Origin: Caldicellulosiruptor danielii
Lineage (GTDB): Bacteria; Bacillota; Thermoanaerobacteria; Caldicellulosiruptorales; Caldicellulosiruptoraceae
Length of the DNA stretch: 64,000 nucleotides
Direction of reading: 5' to 3'
NCBI RefSeq assembly: GCF_034343125.1
Contig: NZ_CP139957.1
Location: forward strand, 1,854,001 to 1,918,000
The position numbers and the translations under genes are program-made. The notes under the pieces were generated by a model. The model was not told the origin of the DNA and made no database searches. It saw only the letters and a list, made by a program, of their open reading frames with translations. Of the stretch, positions 20,734-32,026 are shown piece by piece (the stretch's first letter is position 1; every line of letters starts with the position of its first letter).

Positions 20734-23103
20734 CTATATATCCTGTTCATTTATGTTTGAAATTTCACTGGGTAAACAACCTTTAACCCTTTTAAAAGCT
20801 CTTCTAAAGGTTTTAATGTTGGTATATCCTACCATTTTACTAATATCGTCTAAATTCCACTTTTTTTGCTTTATCAATTTATATGCTTCTTCTATTCTCA
20901 ACTTTTCTACATAATCACTGAACTTAATACCTACTACATTTTTAAAAATATTAGAAAAATAAGATTCAGATATATTAAATCTTTCAGCGACAAAGGATAT
21001 ACTCATGTTTGGATTAAACAAGTTTTTGTTTATAAATTCTAATATCTCCTCTATTAATTTTTCTCTGGAAGCTTTCCTGTTTCTCTTGATTTGTTCTGTT
21101 ATATTAATAAATACTTGTTTTATATCTTCAAATAACCAGTCGAAGGCATTTTCTTTAATAAAAATAAAGTTCTTAATGTCAAATAGATTGTTAATATCTA
21201 CATTTGTCCTATCTGCAATTTTAATAATTGTTCCAATTAACTCACTAATTAGCACATACTTTAAACTCAGTGATAAATTGTTTTCTACAAAGTTTTTATA
21301 ATATAATAGGTTTAGTATTTCTTCAATCTCAGATATTTTTCCCAAATTAACTAACAACATTAATCTCTCTTCTATTTCTATTGGATACCATATACTATTA
21401 TCTTTCTTAACAACATCATAATACCACAATATGCCATTCTCAACGTTCTCTGTTGTGATTAATTTATTCGCTTCAATCAGTTCTTTTGCATCTAAAAATG
21501 AAATTCTATATTCGTCAATGTTATTAACTATACGGCCAACTGCAATTAAATATTTGTCACATATTTTAATTAGTAATCTATCACTTATCAACTTCAGTAA
21601 AAGATTTACATTCTGACTTACTTTTTCATCTTCATCTTCATCAAATGCTAAAATTAAAGCAAGCTCACTATCTGCAAGTTGGTAAACATAATTAAATACC
21701 AAGCTAATTTTTGAGTCAATCCTAATACATTCTAACTCACTTTTTATTATATCTCTTGTTCTAACTTGTTTGGTAAGAGATAGTATTCTGATTATGGCAA
21801 CTAAATATTTTCTTCCCCCAATATTTAAGCCTATACTTTGGATTTTTTCTTCTATTGCCCCTTTGCTGTAAGACCAACCATAAATAAGTTTTTCTATTAT
21901 CATATCGTTTAATATTTCTTGTTGACTGATTATTTTAAAATTTGAAATTTTAGTGTATAGTAATCTGCGGTCTTTCTTCTTTAACTTGTTTAACCTCCCA
22001 AAAGGAAGTATTTTATTTTCATTCTCCTTGTTTACTATTTTTAAGTCCTGAGTTATTTTATATGTCTTTATTTTATATAATTTGATATAAATAGCATATA
22101 AACTTATAATAACCAAAAAAATTGTAAATCCCGTTAGATACAATGTATACACAGTTCTTGAAATGTATATCTCACTTTTTAAGCTGTTATACGGTACAAG
22201 ATAAATATAATCCCAATCATATACATTTGAAGTTAACTGTAAAAATATGTACTTTTTGTTTTGGATTACCACTACATCATGCGGGTTAGCAATATATTTT
22301 TGAGTTTTGCTAAGATTTTTTATAATGTCATTTCTCATATTGTTAATATCTGATTTATTTGAAATTAATATTTTTTTCTCAGACCTATCATAAATTAAAA
22401 TTATTGAATCTTGGCTGTTTAATTTGTTTTCTTTTAATAACTTCCATAACTTAGCAACATCAATAATTACCAGAAGAATTGTCATTGTATTACTATAATT
22501 ATCAAATGGTAAGTAATATGTTGCGTGCAATGCTAAAATTCTTTGTCCTCCAATTAAATATTCTTGTGATATTAAATTATTTTTGTATTTACTGTTGTTT
22601 TTATTGAACATTATATTGTGCCAAACGCGGTAGTTCATTCTATCAGGTGAAAAGTAATTACAAAAATTTTCAAATCCAAATGTAAAAAAAGAGCCAAATT
22701 CTTCGGAAGCAAAATATACTATTTCTCCATCGCATAAAAAAAGTACAATAATAGGCTTTAACTCTCCATTAATCATACTAATGTCTTTAAAGTGTTTATA
22801 ATATTCAAAGTATTCCCACAAATCTGAAGAATTTTCTCTTAAACCCCTTAGATTCCCTACCCATTTTAATTCATCATCAGTAAGAATGCGTGTAACTATC
22901 TCATTCATTTTCTTTAGTTCGTAGTCTATTTTTTCGCGAAGTTTATCTAATTGAATTGACTTATTATTAATTTTGTCTCTTATAACAAGTTCTTTAGTCA
23001 CATATAATAAGAAAACTGACATTAGAAATTGAAGTAGAAAAACTATAACTAAAAAGATTAAGAACATATTTGCACTTTTTTTAAAACATATAATTCTTCT
23101 CAT
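20734..23103 (-). CDS. membrane-bound AraC-family regulator with extracellular sensor
   Basis: A 789-residue transcription factor anchored in the membrane. One membrane helix lies at ~15-40. An extracellular ~260-residue region of the dCACHE/YesM type follows, then a second membrane helix (~325-348) and a cytoplasmic linker. The C-terminal ~100 residues are an AraC DNA-binding domain with two helix-turn-helix motifs (SFVAERFNISESYFSNIFK and ISKMVGYTNIKTFRRAFKRVKGCLPSE). Such proteins sense sugars or oligosaccharides outside the cell and activate carbohydrate genes. Its position between pectinases and GDL makes both possible targets; this is inference. The start at 23103 is an ATG preceded by GGGGTTAGGGGGTT; an in-frame TTG at 23115 is less likely. 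Confidence 0.85.
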   Translation of the reverse strand: MRRIICFKKSANMFLIFLVIVFLLQFLMSVFLLYVTKELVIRDKINNKSIQLDKLREKIDYELKKMNEIVTRILTDDELKWVGNLRGLRENSSDLWEYFEYYKHFKDISMINGELKPIIVLFLCDGEIVYFASEEFGSFFTFGFENFCNYFSPDRMNYRVWHNIMFNKNNSKYKNNLISQEYLIGGQRILALHATYYLPFDNYSNTMTILLVIIDVAKLWKLLKENKLNSQDSIILIYDRSEKKILISNKSDINNMRNDIIKNLSKTQKYIANPHDVVVIQNKKYIFLQLTSNVYDWDYIYLVPYNSLKSEIYISRTVYTLYLTGFTIFLVIISLYAIYIKLYKIKTYKITQDLKIVNKENENKILPFGRLNKLKKKDRRLLYTKISNFKIISQQEILNDMIIEKLIYGWSYSKGAIEEKIQSIGLNIGGRKYLVAIIRILSLTKQVRTRDIIKSELECIRIDSKISLVFNYVYQLADSELALILAFDEDEDEKVSQNVNLLLKLISDRLLIKICDKYLIAVGRIVNNIDEYRISFLDAKELIEANKLITTENVENGILWYYDVVKKDNSIWYPIEIEERLMLLVNLGKISEIEEILNLLYYKNFVENNLSLSLKYVLISELIGTIIKIADRTNVDINNLFDIKNFIFIKENAFDWLFEDIKQVFINITEQIKRNRKASREKLIEEILEFINKNLFNPNMSISFVAERFNISESYFSNIFKNVVGIKFSDYVEKLRIEEAYKLIKQKKWNLDDISKMVGYTNIKTFRRAFKRVKGCLPSEISNINEQDI

Positions 23104-23424
23104 CTTTCTACACAAACCCCCTAACCCCTCATGCTAAAAATTGTCGGATTTTATATGAATTTTAATTTTATCTGCTATAGCCACTTCACAATAAAGTTTA
23201 TCACGCAACTTGTCACACTTAAAGCAAGAAAATTTTATTTTGGACAGGAAAATTTTAAACACCTTTAAAAATAGTTTTTATCATATTACAGCAATTTTGT
23301 ATGTTGGTTATTACTTAATACGTATGTTATAGTTATTTCGTAGCTTAAAATACATCTCAGATTACACAACTTTATTTATGCAATTTTCCCATATACTTTA
23401 ATTTACCAAAATTATGTATTCAAA

Positions 23425-23465
23425 CAAAAAAGGGTAGCACACCATACCTATAGATGTGCTACCCC
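23425..23465 (-). terminator. intrinsic terminator after GH74-GH48
   Basis: On the minus strand GGGTAGCAC pairs with GTGCTACCC (arms 23432-23440 and 23456-23464), followed by UUUUUU. It ends the GDL transcript before the AraC-type gene. Confidence 0.88.
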
Positions 23466-25808
23466 GCTAAATTTCTATTTACCTACTCATTATTGATTAC
23501 CGAACAGAATTTCATATGTTGCATTAGCAATTGCTATGTCACACTGTGCCCAGAACCTGTGATATCTGAACTCCGGTACCTGCCCTGACTTGTATGCCGC
23601 CTCTAACTTCGGCCAATCAGGATCTTGTTTGTACTTGCTCCTTATGTCTATAAACTTAACTCCACTCTTTATTACATCTCCATTCGGCATCTTCCCTGTC
23701 CATCCTGCTGGAATGTATACCTCTTGCTCAAAGAACCTCTTGTAATCCGCTCTCTTCTCTGGCGCTGATAAACCTTTCTCATCCCTGTACAACTTCCACA
23801 TCCTGTCCAGCAATTCCTTCGCTAAATTCTTCGCTTCCTCATCAAATACTCCGTACTTCTTCGTTGCCGCACTGTAGTACAAAAGCGCATTCGCAAGTGA
23901 TGCCGTTATACCCAAATCTGTACCATAATCTACTACCTTCACATGCAAGTTCGGATTACCTGTATATGTCCCATTCCATGTGTCTGGCTGCCCACTCCAA
24001 TCAAGCGTCGATGGTATCGCAAATGTACCATCACTGTTCAACTTCACTACACTCTTAATCCAGCTTACCCACTTCTCAAGCAGTGCTCCTGCATCCTTAT
24101 CCCCTGTCACATAGTAATACTCCGCTACCCTCTGCATCGACCATGCCTGGAATCCAAACCATGTGTTGCTACCCGGATCCCTATACACAGGGTTCGGTTC
24201 ATACGCCATCCCATAAAATGTCGCTGTCCCTGCCGGATATTTCTCGTACCTGCCATTCCATGAATTTGTCGCGCCTCCTGCTATCGCTCCCTCCGCTGAC
24301 TGCAACCACCTGTAAAATTCTATCTGCCTCTTCAAACTCTTCGCCCAGTCACTCGCTCCGTTCGGTGACTTCGGCTTCATATCACTATCATTTGCTAACG
24401 CCCATGCAGCCATCGGATTCTGATATCCAAAGTGCGCATGACTGCACCCTATCTTCCATGACCATGCACCATCAAGTGCTCCGCCCCATGCATAGTACCA
24501 TGATAACAGATAATGTGCACTGTCATATCCTGTTCCTCCAGCCGCATTCTTGTCCTGACATCCTAATGGCTTGAAATACTTGTCAAACATCGCATACCTC
24601 AAATAGTCACCCATCTTCGCTGCCTTCGCTACATAGCTGCTTATCTCATTAAACTTACCTTGCTCCTTTGCCCATTCCTTCGCCCAGTAAGTAGCCTGAA
24701 TAGCTCTCGCATCCGCATCCGGTGCGTTCGTATACCTCCACTGCTTCGAATAGTTCTGATCCTTAATAAACAGATCTAAAAATCCATTCGGTCCGCCCCA
24801 TTTGAATTCCTCCCAGCTCGGATGCGGTACAGTCTCCCATACAGACTCCTCAGGCCCTCTCTGGAACGTGTTGATAAATGATGCCCGGCTCACTCCGTCC
24901 CCTCTCTTGCCATATCCATACCAGTTGTCTACGTCCATCAACCAGTGCATACCATACATCAATGTGCTACCATATGTGCTCACAAGCTCATTATGCAACG
25001 GATCCTTCCCAACAGGTACATTAAACTCAAGCGGCGATGGATACTTGTCCGGTGTCTCCCACTCACCTGCATACGTCGCTGGCTTGTTAGGATCATATGA
25101 CCTCATCGGCTGATCTTCAGCCGACGGTATCATATACTTCTCTAATGTGTCCCATGCCGTCTTAAACTTGCTCCAATCACCTGTTAACTTCCCATACACT
25201 GCCTCAAGCCATACATAGTACGAAAATGCTTCGCTCGTGGTCAAATGACCATAATCAGGTGCCTCGCATATCAATGTCTCTACTGAATGATATGGTATCC
25301 CATCCTGGTTAAAATACCCATTCGCAGGATCATGTATCTTGTTCCACAACCACATAAACCTCTGCCCATATTCTCCAAGACCGCTAGGTGTGCCGCTCGG
25401 TGTAGGTGTAGGCGCAACTGTCACCGTCGGCGTCGGCGTCACCGTCGGACTCGGAGTTGGTGTCGGGGTCGGCGTCGGTGTCGGTGCTGGCGTCGGGGTT
25501 GGTGTTGGTGTCGGTGTCGCTGTTACTGTCGGTGTCGGTGTCGGTGTTGCTGTTGGTGCTGGTGCAGGTGTCGCTCCACTCGGCTCCTGACCCCATACCA
25601 GCACACCATCTATATACGCCGTTACCTTCACATTCTCTCCATAACTCGTCATGCTCTGTAACCATGACCAGTCATTCCCCTGATTGTAATTGCTCCAGTC
25701 ACTCTTGTTAAACCTTATCTGTATCTCTCCTGTGTCCTTCCCAGGCTGCAATTGCCCCGCTCCACTCTTAAATCCTATCTCCAAGTAATAGTCCGCTCCA
25801 CTTACACT
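23441..25808. repeat. GH48 cassette copy A (with linker, CBM3b part and 3' flank)
   Basis: About 2.37 kb that I read as identical to 53990-56357 at the end of celA (offset 30549), including 3' non-coding sequence. The first difference noted is in the CBM3b codons near 25806 (CACTAC against CGCTAC in celA). The GH48 part is also shared with 44852-46862. Confidence 0.85.
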
Positions 25809-28800
25809 ACTGCTCAGCTTCACAAACTTGAATGTTACATTGCTTGCTCCTATCTGTGCCCAGTCTGATATCGCACTCTGTGCCCTGTCCCCATCTACTG
25901 TGTACCAGTACCTTATCGTTACCCTGCTCAAATCTACACTACTGCTTCCAGTGTTCACTACCTTCAACCACGGCCTTATCGTGTTTGTCGTGCTGTTCGT
26001 CTCCTTGTTAGCATACAGTACCTTTATCTGCCCGCTTGTCGCAGGTGTGCTAATAGGTGTCGGCGTCGGGGTTGGTGTTGGTGTCGGTGTCGCTGTTACT
26101 GTCGGTGTCGGTGTCGGTGTTGCTGTTGGTGCTGGTGCAGGTGTCGCTCCACTCGGCTCCTGACCCCATACCAGCACACCATCTATATACGCCGTTACCT
26201 TCACATTCTCTCCATAACTCGTCATGCTCTGTAACCATGACCAGTCATTCCCCTGATTGTAATTGCTCCAGTCACTCTTGTTAAACCTTATCTGTATCTC
26301 TCCTGTGTCCTTCCCAGGCTGCAATTGCCCCGCTCCACTCTTAAATCCTATCTCCAAGTAATAGTCCGCTCCACTTACACTACTGCTCAGCTTCACAAAC
26401 TTGAATGTTACATTGCTTGCTCCTATCTGTGCCCAGTCTGATATCGCACTCTGTGCCCTGTCCCCATCTACTGTGTACCAGTACCTTATCGTTACCCTGC
26501 TCAAATCTATACTACTGCTTCCAGTGTTCACTACCTTCAACCACGGCCTTATCGTGTTTGTCGTGCTGTTCGTCTCCTTGTTAGCATACAGTACCTTTAT
26601 CTGCCCGCTTGTCGCAGGTGTGCTAACAGGTGTCGGCGTCGGTGTTGGTGTTGGTGTCGGTGTTGGTGTTACTGTCGGCACAGGTGTCACTGTCGGGGTC
26701 GGCGTCGGTGTCGGTGTAACCGTCACCGTCGGCACAGGTGTTGGTGTCGGGGTTGGAGACGCAGTTGTTGTTGAAACTGGCGCTGATGTTGGAACAATAG
26801 CACTGTCAGCAATTTCTCCCCATTTTATACCTAAGCCGTTGGTAGCAACGAATACTCTTCCATATACTCTCGGGTCTCCAGTAATGTCAGCATTAGCACA
26901 ACCAAACTGATTATTATCGTCATTTATTCTTACCCAGCTCATTCCTGCATCATCAGATCTAAATATACCTCTGATGCCATTAATTTTAGCATATGTGTAT
27001 ATCGCTGGGTACGTTTTCCCCTCTGCGGGTTTACCAAATCCAATGCTTGCTGCTTCATTGACATTTTCTATTTTTGTAAATGTATAGCCACCATCAACTG
27101 AACGCCACATTCCATTATCTCCAACTAACCATATATCGCCTTCTCGACCGGGAACAGCCTTAAAATTGCCGCTTGTTGGTAAACCAGTAGCTGGTGACTG
27201 AATGAACGTTTTACCTTTATCGTTGCTAATGTAGAATTTTCCATCTTTAAAAGCATAAAACTTGTTTGGATTAACTCTATCAGAGTATACTATTGCTCCT
27301 GAAGGTACATTAGTACATTGATTCCATGTATTCCCATTATCTGTAGAATAGCACACTGGTGCCCCTTTTGGCGCCCAAACGACAACACTACCATCAGCAG
27401 CTGCAGCAACTGTTCCACCTTCTGTCATTCCTTGAGGCTCTTGATTACCCTGGAACCATGATTTTCCACCGTCATATGAAAAACCAATTCTATTTGTATT
27501 TGGATTCCATTTTTTATCTACATTTCCCACGCGTACCATAAAGTTAGGATTTAATTCAGCGTAATCTATATCTGTTGTTGACCCCATATTGGGCTGAGTA
27601 TATGTCCAACTTGGTGCCTTTTCTAAATCATCGTGTCTAAACCCTGCTATATCATATATTGCACTAAACAAATGTGGTCCAACTGGAGGACTTACTAATG
27701 CTGCAACAGAAGTTTCCTCTATTCCAATTCCCTTTACCTTGATAGTTATCTTTTCTCCTCTATCCCATTTTGTCAAATCATCAGAACCATATAATGTGGC
27801 ACCTGTACCATACAACATTCTATCAGAATTAAAAGGATCTATTTCAAGGGTTGCAACCATCCATCCAAGTTTAGGACTCGTCTCAGGTGGAACTGGACTT
27901 GTTATACCAAAGTTTAACCACGGAGCTGCCGAAATATCCATTGTATAATGCAACGTTCTGTTAGGATATCCAGCCCATTCCCATATACACTTCCATGTTT
28001 CACCACCATCTGTACTACGCCAGATATAAGTATCAGGCCACCATGAACTTAATGCCGCAACCATAACTACCTTCGGGTTCTGAGCATCAATAGCTAACCC
28101 ACCATAACCAAAATAAGTATCTTTTGCTGGCATTGGGCTTATATTTTTCCATTCCCTAGTTTTAGTATTATACCTCCATACTTCACCATAATCACCATTA
28201 TATGGTCCCTGCGTGTTACTATAAGTTATATATAGCATTCCATCTGAACTTAATTTCGCACGTTGTGGAAGTAATCCTGTTGGTTGCCCTGGTAATGGTT
28301 CCCACGTTTGCCCACCATCTTTTGTATAATATATGCTTGTATTTTTATCTGCAACACCTACATATATTACTTTACTTCCCTCTCCTGGCTTTCCGCTTGA
28401 TGGATCAAATACAACCCACACAACGCCTGTGATATGATTTAAATAATCGTTTGGACAATTAGGATCTTCGATATACGTTCCTGGATTTGGAAAACTATCA
28501 ACTTTTTTCCATGTAACTCCATAATCGGTGCTTTTCCACAGGCCGTTCCCTTCTCGTGTGCCTAAATATAGGATACTGTTGTTATTCGGATCAATTGCTA
28601 ATCTTTCTCCCATATTACGACCCGGCATATTACCACCCAGTTTGAACGGCAAAGGAGTTCGTTCAAATGTATTACCTTTGTCTTTTGAACGTAAAAGAAC
28701 ACCGTTCATGTTTGTCCAACTATTCGTGTAAGTACCAGCAGCAATGTAGAGTAGATTTGGATCAACAGGATCTGTTGCTATACTTTCTACGCCTAATAAA

Positions 28801-29084
28801 TTCCACTCATCAAAACTAACCCAATTCATAAGCTGTGTCCACGTATTGCCACCATCTGTACTTCTGTAAGCACCACCAATATCTGTTCTTACATAAACCA
28901 AGTTTTTTTCTTTAGGATTAAAAACTATTCCCGTAATAAAACCGCCGCCACCTTCAATTTTTACATTTTTCCAAATGTATTTTTGAGTAGCAACTGTACT
29001 CTCTGCCCTCACAGGAATGACTAAACTGTAAAGAGTTGTACACAGAAAGATAAGTCCAATAATTAACGCTATACCCCTTCGCAT
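23490..29084 (-). CDS. GH74-CBM3b-CBM3b-GH48 xyloglucanase/cellulase
   Basis: An 1864-residue secreted bifunctional enzyme. Signal peptide 1-27. GH74 domain ~30-765: two seven-bladed propellers with many Asp-box motifs ([35 protein letters not shown]) and VRTDIGG holding a catalytic Asp candidate. It cleaves xyloglucan endo-wise. CBM3b ~819-976 and ~1011-1170 bind crystalline cellulose. Pro/Thr linkers follow, then GH48 ~1233-1864, a processive cellobiohydrolase acting from reducing ends; [13 protein letters not shown] carries the general acid Glu. GH48 and the adjoining linker and CBM3b are identical to celA's. It is the last gene of the GDL run, with the leader AGAGGGGGTTAAA before ATG. Confidence 0.93.
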   Translation of the reverse strand: MRRGIALIIGLIFLCTTLYSLVIPVRAESTVATQKYIWKNVKIEGGGGFITGIVFNPKEKNLVYVRTDIGGAYRSTDGGNTWTQLMNWVSFDEWNLLGVESIATDPVDPNLLYIAAGTYTNSWTNMNGVLLRSKDKGNTFERTPLPFKLGGNMPGRNMGERLAIDPNNNSILYLGTREGNGLWKSTDYGVTWKKVDSFPNPGTYIEDPNCPNDYLNHITGVVWVVFDPSSGKPGEGSKVIYVGVADKNTSIYYTKDGGQTWEPLPGQPTGLLPQRAKLSSDGMLYITYSNTQGPYNGDYGEVWRYNTKTREWKNISPMPAKDTYFGYGGLAIDAQNPKVVMVAALSSWWPDTYIWRSTDGGETWKCIWEWAGYPNRTLHYTMDISAAPWLNFGITSPVPPETSPKLGWMVATLEIDPFNSDRMLYGTGATLYGSDDLTKWDRGEKITIKVKGIGIEETSVAALVSPPVGPHLFSAIYDIAGFRHDDLEKAPSWTYTQPNMGSTTDIDYAELNPNFMVRVGNVDKKWNPNTNRIGFSYDGGKSWFQGNQEPQGMTEGGTVAAAADGSVVVWAPKGAPVCYSTDNGNTWNQCTNVPSGAIVYSDRVNPNKFYAFKDGKFYISNDKGKTFIQSPATGLPTSGNFKAVPGREGDIWLVGDNGMWRSVDGGYTFTKIENVNEAASIGFGKPAEGKTYPAIYTYAKINGIRGIFRSDDAGMSWVRINDDNNQFGCANADITGDPRVYGRVFVATNGLGIKWGEIADSAIVPTSAPVSTTTASPTPTPTPVPTVTVTPTPTPTPTVTPVPTVTPTPTPTPTPTPTPVSTPATSGQIKVLYANKETNSTTNTIRPWLKVVNTGSSSIDLSRVTIRYWYTVDGDRAQSAISDWAQIGASNVTFKFVKLSSSVSGADYYLEIGFKSGAGQLQPGKDTGEIQIRFNKSDWSNYNQGNDWSWLQSMTSYGENVKVTAYIDGVLVWGQEPSGATPAPAPTATPTPTPTVTATPTPTPTPTPTPISTPATSGQIKVLYANKETNSTTNTIRPWLKVVNTGSSSVDLSRVTIRYWYTVDGDRAQSAISDWAQIGASNVTFKFVKLSSSVSGADYYLEIGFKSGAGQLQPGKDTGEIQIRFNKSDWSNYNQGNDWSWLQSMTSYGENVKVTAYIDGVLVWGQEPSGATPAPAPTATPTPTPTVTATPTPTPTPTPAPTPTPTPTPTPSPTVTPTPTVTVAPTPTPSGTPSGLGEYGQRFMWLWNKIHDPANGYFNQDGIPYHSVETLICEAPDYGHLTTSEAFSYYVWLEAVYGKLTGDWSKFKTAWDTLEKYMIPSAEDQPMRSYDPNKPATYAGEWETPDKYPSPLEFNVPVGKDPLHNELVSTYGSTLMYGMHWLMDVDNWYGYGKRGDGVSRASFINTFQRGPEESVWETVPHPSWEEFKWGGPNGFLDLFIKDQNYSKQWRYTNAPDADARAIQATYWAKEWAKEQGKFNEISSYVAKAAKMGDYLRYAMFDKYFKPLGCQDKNAAGGTGYDSAHYLLSWYYAWGGALDGAWSWKIGCSHAHFGYQNPMAAWALANDSDMKPKSPNGASDWAKSLKRQIEFYRWLQSAEGAIAGGATNSWNGRYEKYPAGTATFYGMAYEPNPVYRDPGSNTWFGFQAWSMQRVAEYYYVTGDKDAGALLEKWVSWIKSVVKLNSDGTFAIPSTLDWSGQPDTWNGTYTGNPNLHVKVVDYGTDLGITASLANALLYYSAATKKYGVFDEEAKNLAKELLDRMWKLYRDEKGLSAPEKRADYKRFFEQEVYIPAGWTGKMPNGDVIKSGVKFIDIRSKYKQDPDWPKLEAAYKSGQVPEFRYHRFWAQCDIAIANATYEILFGNQ

Positions 29085-29356
29085 TTTAACCCCCTCTTTC
29101 TCTTTTTTTAAATAGGAAAGTATTTGAAGCTTACATGTTACATGTACAACATTACCTTCCTTTTATCACCCCACATCTGTCACTGTGTTGTTTTAGATTT
29201 GATACATTATTCTTTTTAGCAACATTTTATACTTTCGAAATGCGCTGAATCTATAATTATCTTGCAAAAAATTATAACAATATTGCTCTTAATGCACTAA
29301 CAATTGTTGGACTTTTCTTATCGCATATGCAATGTGTAAAAAAATTAGAATTTCAT

Positions 29357-30379
29357 TTATAGATCTTTTACTCTGTCTTTATAAATATTGATCTTTGACA
29401 TTTTTTTCAAGCTCTCAATATACGACTTGAAAACTTCATCCTTCTTTTGTTTTATTAACTTGGTTTGAATTTCTCCCTTCACTTCATCAAAAGGCATATA
29501 CTTTTCATCAATTACTTTTACAATGTGATAACCATTAACAGTTTTAATAACGTTGCTAATTTGCCCAACAGCTAATTTGAATACCTCTTCCTCAAAAACA
29601 CTACCGTACTGTGCTTCTTTTTCACCTTTTCTAAAGTAATCAATTATTCCTTTTTTTCCGTCTAAACTCTCAACTTCTGAATACTTTTTAACTAACTTTT
29701 CAAAATCCTCTCCCCTCTTTAACTCTGATATTATCTCATTTGCAACTTTCCTTTTTTGTGCATCCTCTTCTGCATTTTCTACTCTCAGAAAAATGTCCAT
29801 AACTTTTATTTTTCTAAACTGACTTTTATTAGAATTATAATATTTAATCACTTCTGAGTCACTAAGTGTTATTCTTTCTGTAACATATTTATAAAGTTTA
29901 TTAATGATTCTCGTCTTTTGCAAGTCTCTATAAAAATGATTTTCGTCTGAACCAATTTTTCGGAGATACTGATTAAAATAATTTCTCATTTCCATGTTCC
30001 TTTTCAACTCTTCAATGTATTTTCTTATTTCTTCTTCTTCTTGTCTGGTAAGATAAATATTTTTTCTCCTTGCTTCCTGCAAGCATAGTAATTCTTCAAT
30101 TAAAATCCTAAACAATTCATCTTTCAATAACTCTCTATATGTTTTTCCATTAAACACTTGATCCAAGATATCCGTACGTGATGAAAATTGAATTGCATTT
30201 TCCTTTAATGTATTAAACCTTATTTTATACTCCCTTTTAGTGATTTGATCACCATTTACCTCCAACACCACTTTATTATCATCAATCATTTTTACAATAT
30301 GATCCTTTAAGATAAACAGTGACAATATGATTGATACAAAAATTATACCGGTTATTAAAATCAGACTTTTTTTATTCAT
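29357..30379 (-). CDS. membrane-anchored PpiC-type peptidyl-prolyl isomerase
   Basis: A 340-residue protein with one N-terminal membrane helix (~5-23) and no lipobox, so probably anchored outside the membrane. It has a SurA/PrsA-like N-domain (VLEVNGDQITKREYKIRFN) and a PpiC rotamase domain (~195-305: KVMDIFLRVENAEEDAQKR, GEDFEKLVKKYSE, VNGYHIVKVIDEK). Such proteins fold exported proteins on the outer membrane face. Being inside the GDL, it likely serves the giant cellulases, by inference. AGGAGG lies eight bases before the ATG. It is 65 bases after the WG-repeat gene. Confidence 0.88.
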   Translation of the reverse strand: MNKKSLILITGIIFVSIILSLFILKDHIVKMIDDNKVVLEVNGDQITKREYKIRFNTLKENAIQFSSRTDILDQVFNGKTYRELLKDELFRILIEELLCLQEARRKNIYLTRQEEEEIRKYIEELKRNMEMRNYFNQYLRKIGSDENHFYRDLQKTRIINKLYKYVTERITLSDSEVIKYYNSNKSQFRKIKVMDIFLRVENAEEDAQKRKVANEIISELKRGEDFEKLVKKYSEVESLDGKKGIIDYFRKGEKEAQYGSVFEEEVFKLAVGQISNVIKTVNGYHIVKVIDEKYMPFDEVKGEIQTKLIKQKKDEVFKSYIESLKKMSKINIYKDRVKDL

Positions 30380-30444
30380 ATAATAAGCCTCCTAATATAG
30401 TATATTTTAGTTATTCCCTACTTAATAATCCAGTAACTTTAACA

Positions 30445-31971
30445 TTATTTTTTCAGTATAATGATTTTCATTCCTTTATCTATAGTATATGCCCAAATAT
30501 TGTCATTTATTTTCATTACAGAAAATGTTTTGAACTTATAAAAGTACTTTTTATTATTCACAATTACTATTAGAAACCAAATGTCATTTTGTTTAGCAAA
30601 TATATAACTCTTTTTATGAATCACAATTTGGTCAAATTTCGGTTTCAAAAGTATCTTCCCTGTTTTTTTCATTACACCCCATTTCCCATTTTTTAGAAAA
30701 GTGATATACTCATCTTTTACTTCACCAATTAGATCATATTTTGGGGGTATTAAAACCTTCCCATCTGTCTTTACTATTCCCCATTTTTTATTAAGATAAG
30801 TCACAATTATGTCTTTATCAGCTATCCAAATTGAATCATATTTTGGTTTAATAACATATTCTCCCTTCTCAGTTATCAATCCCCACTTTTCTTTAACCTT
30901 AACTGCCGCAAATCCATTGTTAAATACTGATATATCTTGTGCTTTTATGTCAATCGTTTTTCGTGTATTAAGATTCAATAACGTGACCACGCAATTATCT
31001 TGTTTTATTGAAATTATTTTGTTTGAAGAAACAACTACTGAATCCCTTTTAAAATTTTTAGGTAACATTTTGCCGTCAGAAAACATAATATATAACTTTT
31101 TGTCCTTTTTTAGTTCAAACCAACCTTCATTGTGGACCCATATTTCATCATATATGGGTGGACAAAGTTCTGATAATGTTTCAAGATTTAATACACCCCA
31201 CTTATGATTCCTAAAAACTGGCAGCAATTTCCCAATGTTTAACGAATAGTTGCTGTAGTTTTCTTTGCTCTCTTTTTTATTTACTATTGATATAACCTTA
31301 TAATTACTCTTTTCCTTGGCAACAAACACACCTTTGTAATTTAAAATTTGTACTTCGTTGTATTTAAAAGGAATAATCTGATTGCCCTTTTTATCAATAA
31401 TACCCCATTTATTTTGCTTTTTAGCTTGAATCATTTTATTCGGATGTATAATTATATCTTGGTACTGAGGCTTTATAGTAAAATTACCTGACTTATCTAT
31501 AATTCCCCATCTGTTATTGATGCACACAGCTGCTAACTGATTTGTGAACGCAGATACATTGTCAAATTGCGGTTTTATTCTAATCTTTCCATGAATATCT
31601 ATAAACCCCCATTTATTTCTAATCTTTACTGGAATCATTCCCTCGCTTTCTAACAGGATTCTTTCGTATATAGGTTTTGCTATAATTTTTCCTTTTATAT
31701 CCATTACTCCCCATTTGCCGTTCTTTTCAAACATAGCCAATTTACTATTGATGTATGCTACATTTTGATAACTTTCGTTTGAAACAGCGAAAAATTGGTT
31801 AGCAATATTTCTCTTGATTACCATTAAAGTTGTGCCATATATTATGAACACCACCAGTGATAAAATTAATACTATTATAAGACTTCTTAAAATAGGCAAC
31901 TTTAAAAGTTCCTTAGGTTGATTTTTCGTTAGCTGTTTTTTGACTATTTTGTTCTTCTTTTTGCGTTTCAT
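30445..31971 (-). CDS. membrane-anchored WG-repeat protein
   Basis: A 508-residue protein with a lysine-rich N-terminus and one membrane helix (~30-52), followed by an extracellular array of about eight WG repeats: NKWGFIDIHGKIRIKPQFD, NRWGIIDKSGN, NKWGIIDKKGN, EKWGLITEKGE, KKWGIVKTDGK, GKWGVMKKTGK. WG repeats form beta-rich solenoids or propellers, and their ligands are generally unknown. It lies between the glycosyltransferases and the PpiC foldase in the same run of genes. A role in display, export or quality control of the secreted enzymes is possible but unproven. Confidence 0.85.
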   Translation of the reverse strand: MKRKKKNKIVKKQLTKNQPKELLKLPILRSLIIVLILSLVVFIIYGTTLMVIKRNIANQFFAVSNESYQNVAYINSKLAMFEKNGKWGVMDIKGKIIAKPIYERILLESEGMIPVKIRNKWGFIDIHGKIRIKPQFDNVSAFTNQLAAVCINNRWGIIDKSGNFTIKPQYQDIIIHPNKMIQAKKQNKWGIIDKKGNQIIPFKYNEVQILNYKGVFVAKEKSNYKVISIVNKKESKENYSNYSLNIGKLLPVFRNHKWGVLNLETLSELCPPIYDEIWVHNEGWFELKKDKKLYIMFSDGKMLPKNFKRDSVVVSSNKIISIKQDNCVVTLLNLNTRKTIDIKAQDISVFNNGFAAVKVKEKWGLITEKGEYVIKPKYDSIWIADKDIIVTYLNKKWGIVKTDGKVLIPPKYDLIGEVKDEYITFLKNGKWGVMKKTGKILLKPKFDQIVIHKKSYIFAKQNDIWFLIVIVNNKKYFYKFKTFSVMKINDNIWAYTIDKGMKIIILKK

Positions 31972-32026
31972 TTTAGTGCACCCCCTTTTGTATATTTTTT
32001 GCTTTTGTACTTTTACTCTCTAACAC

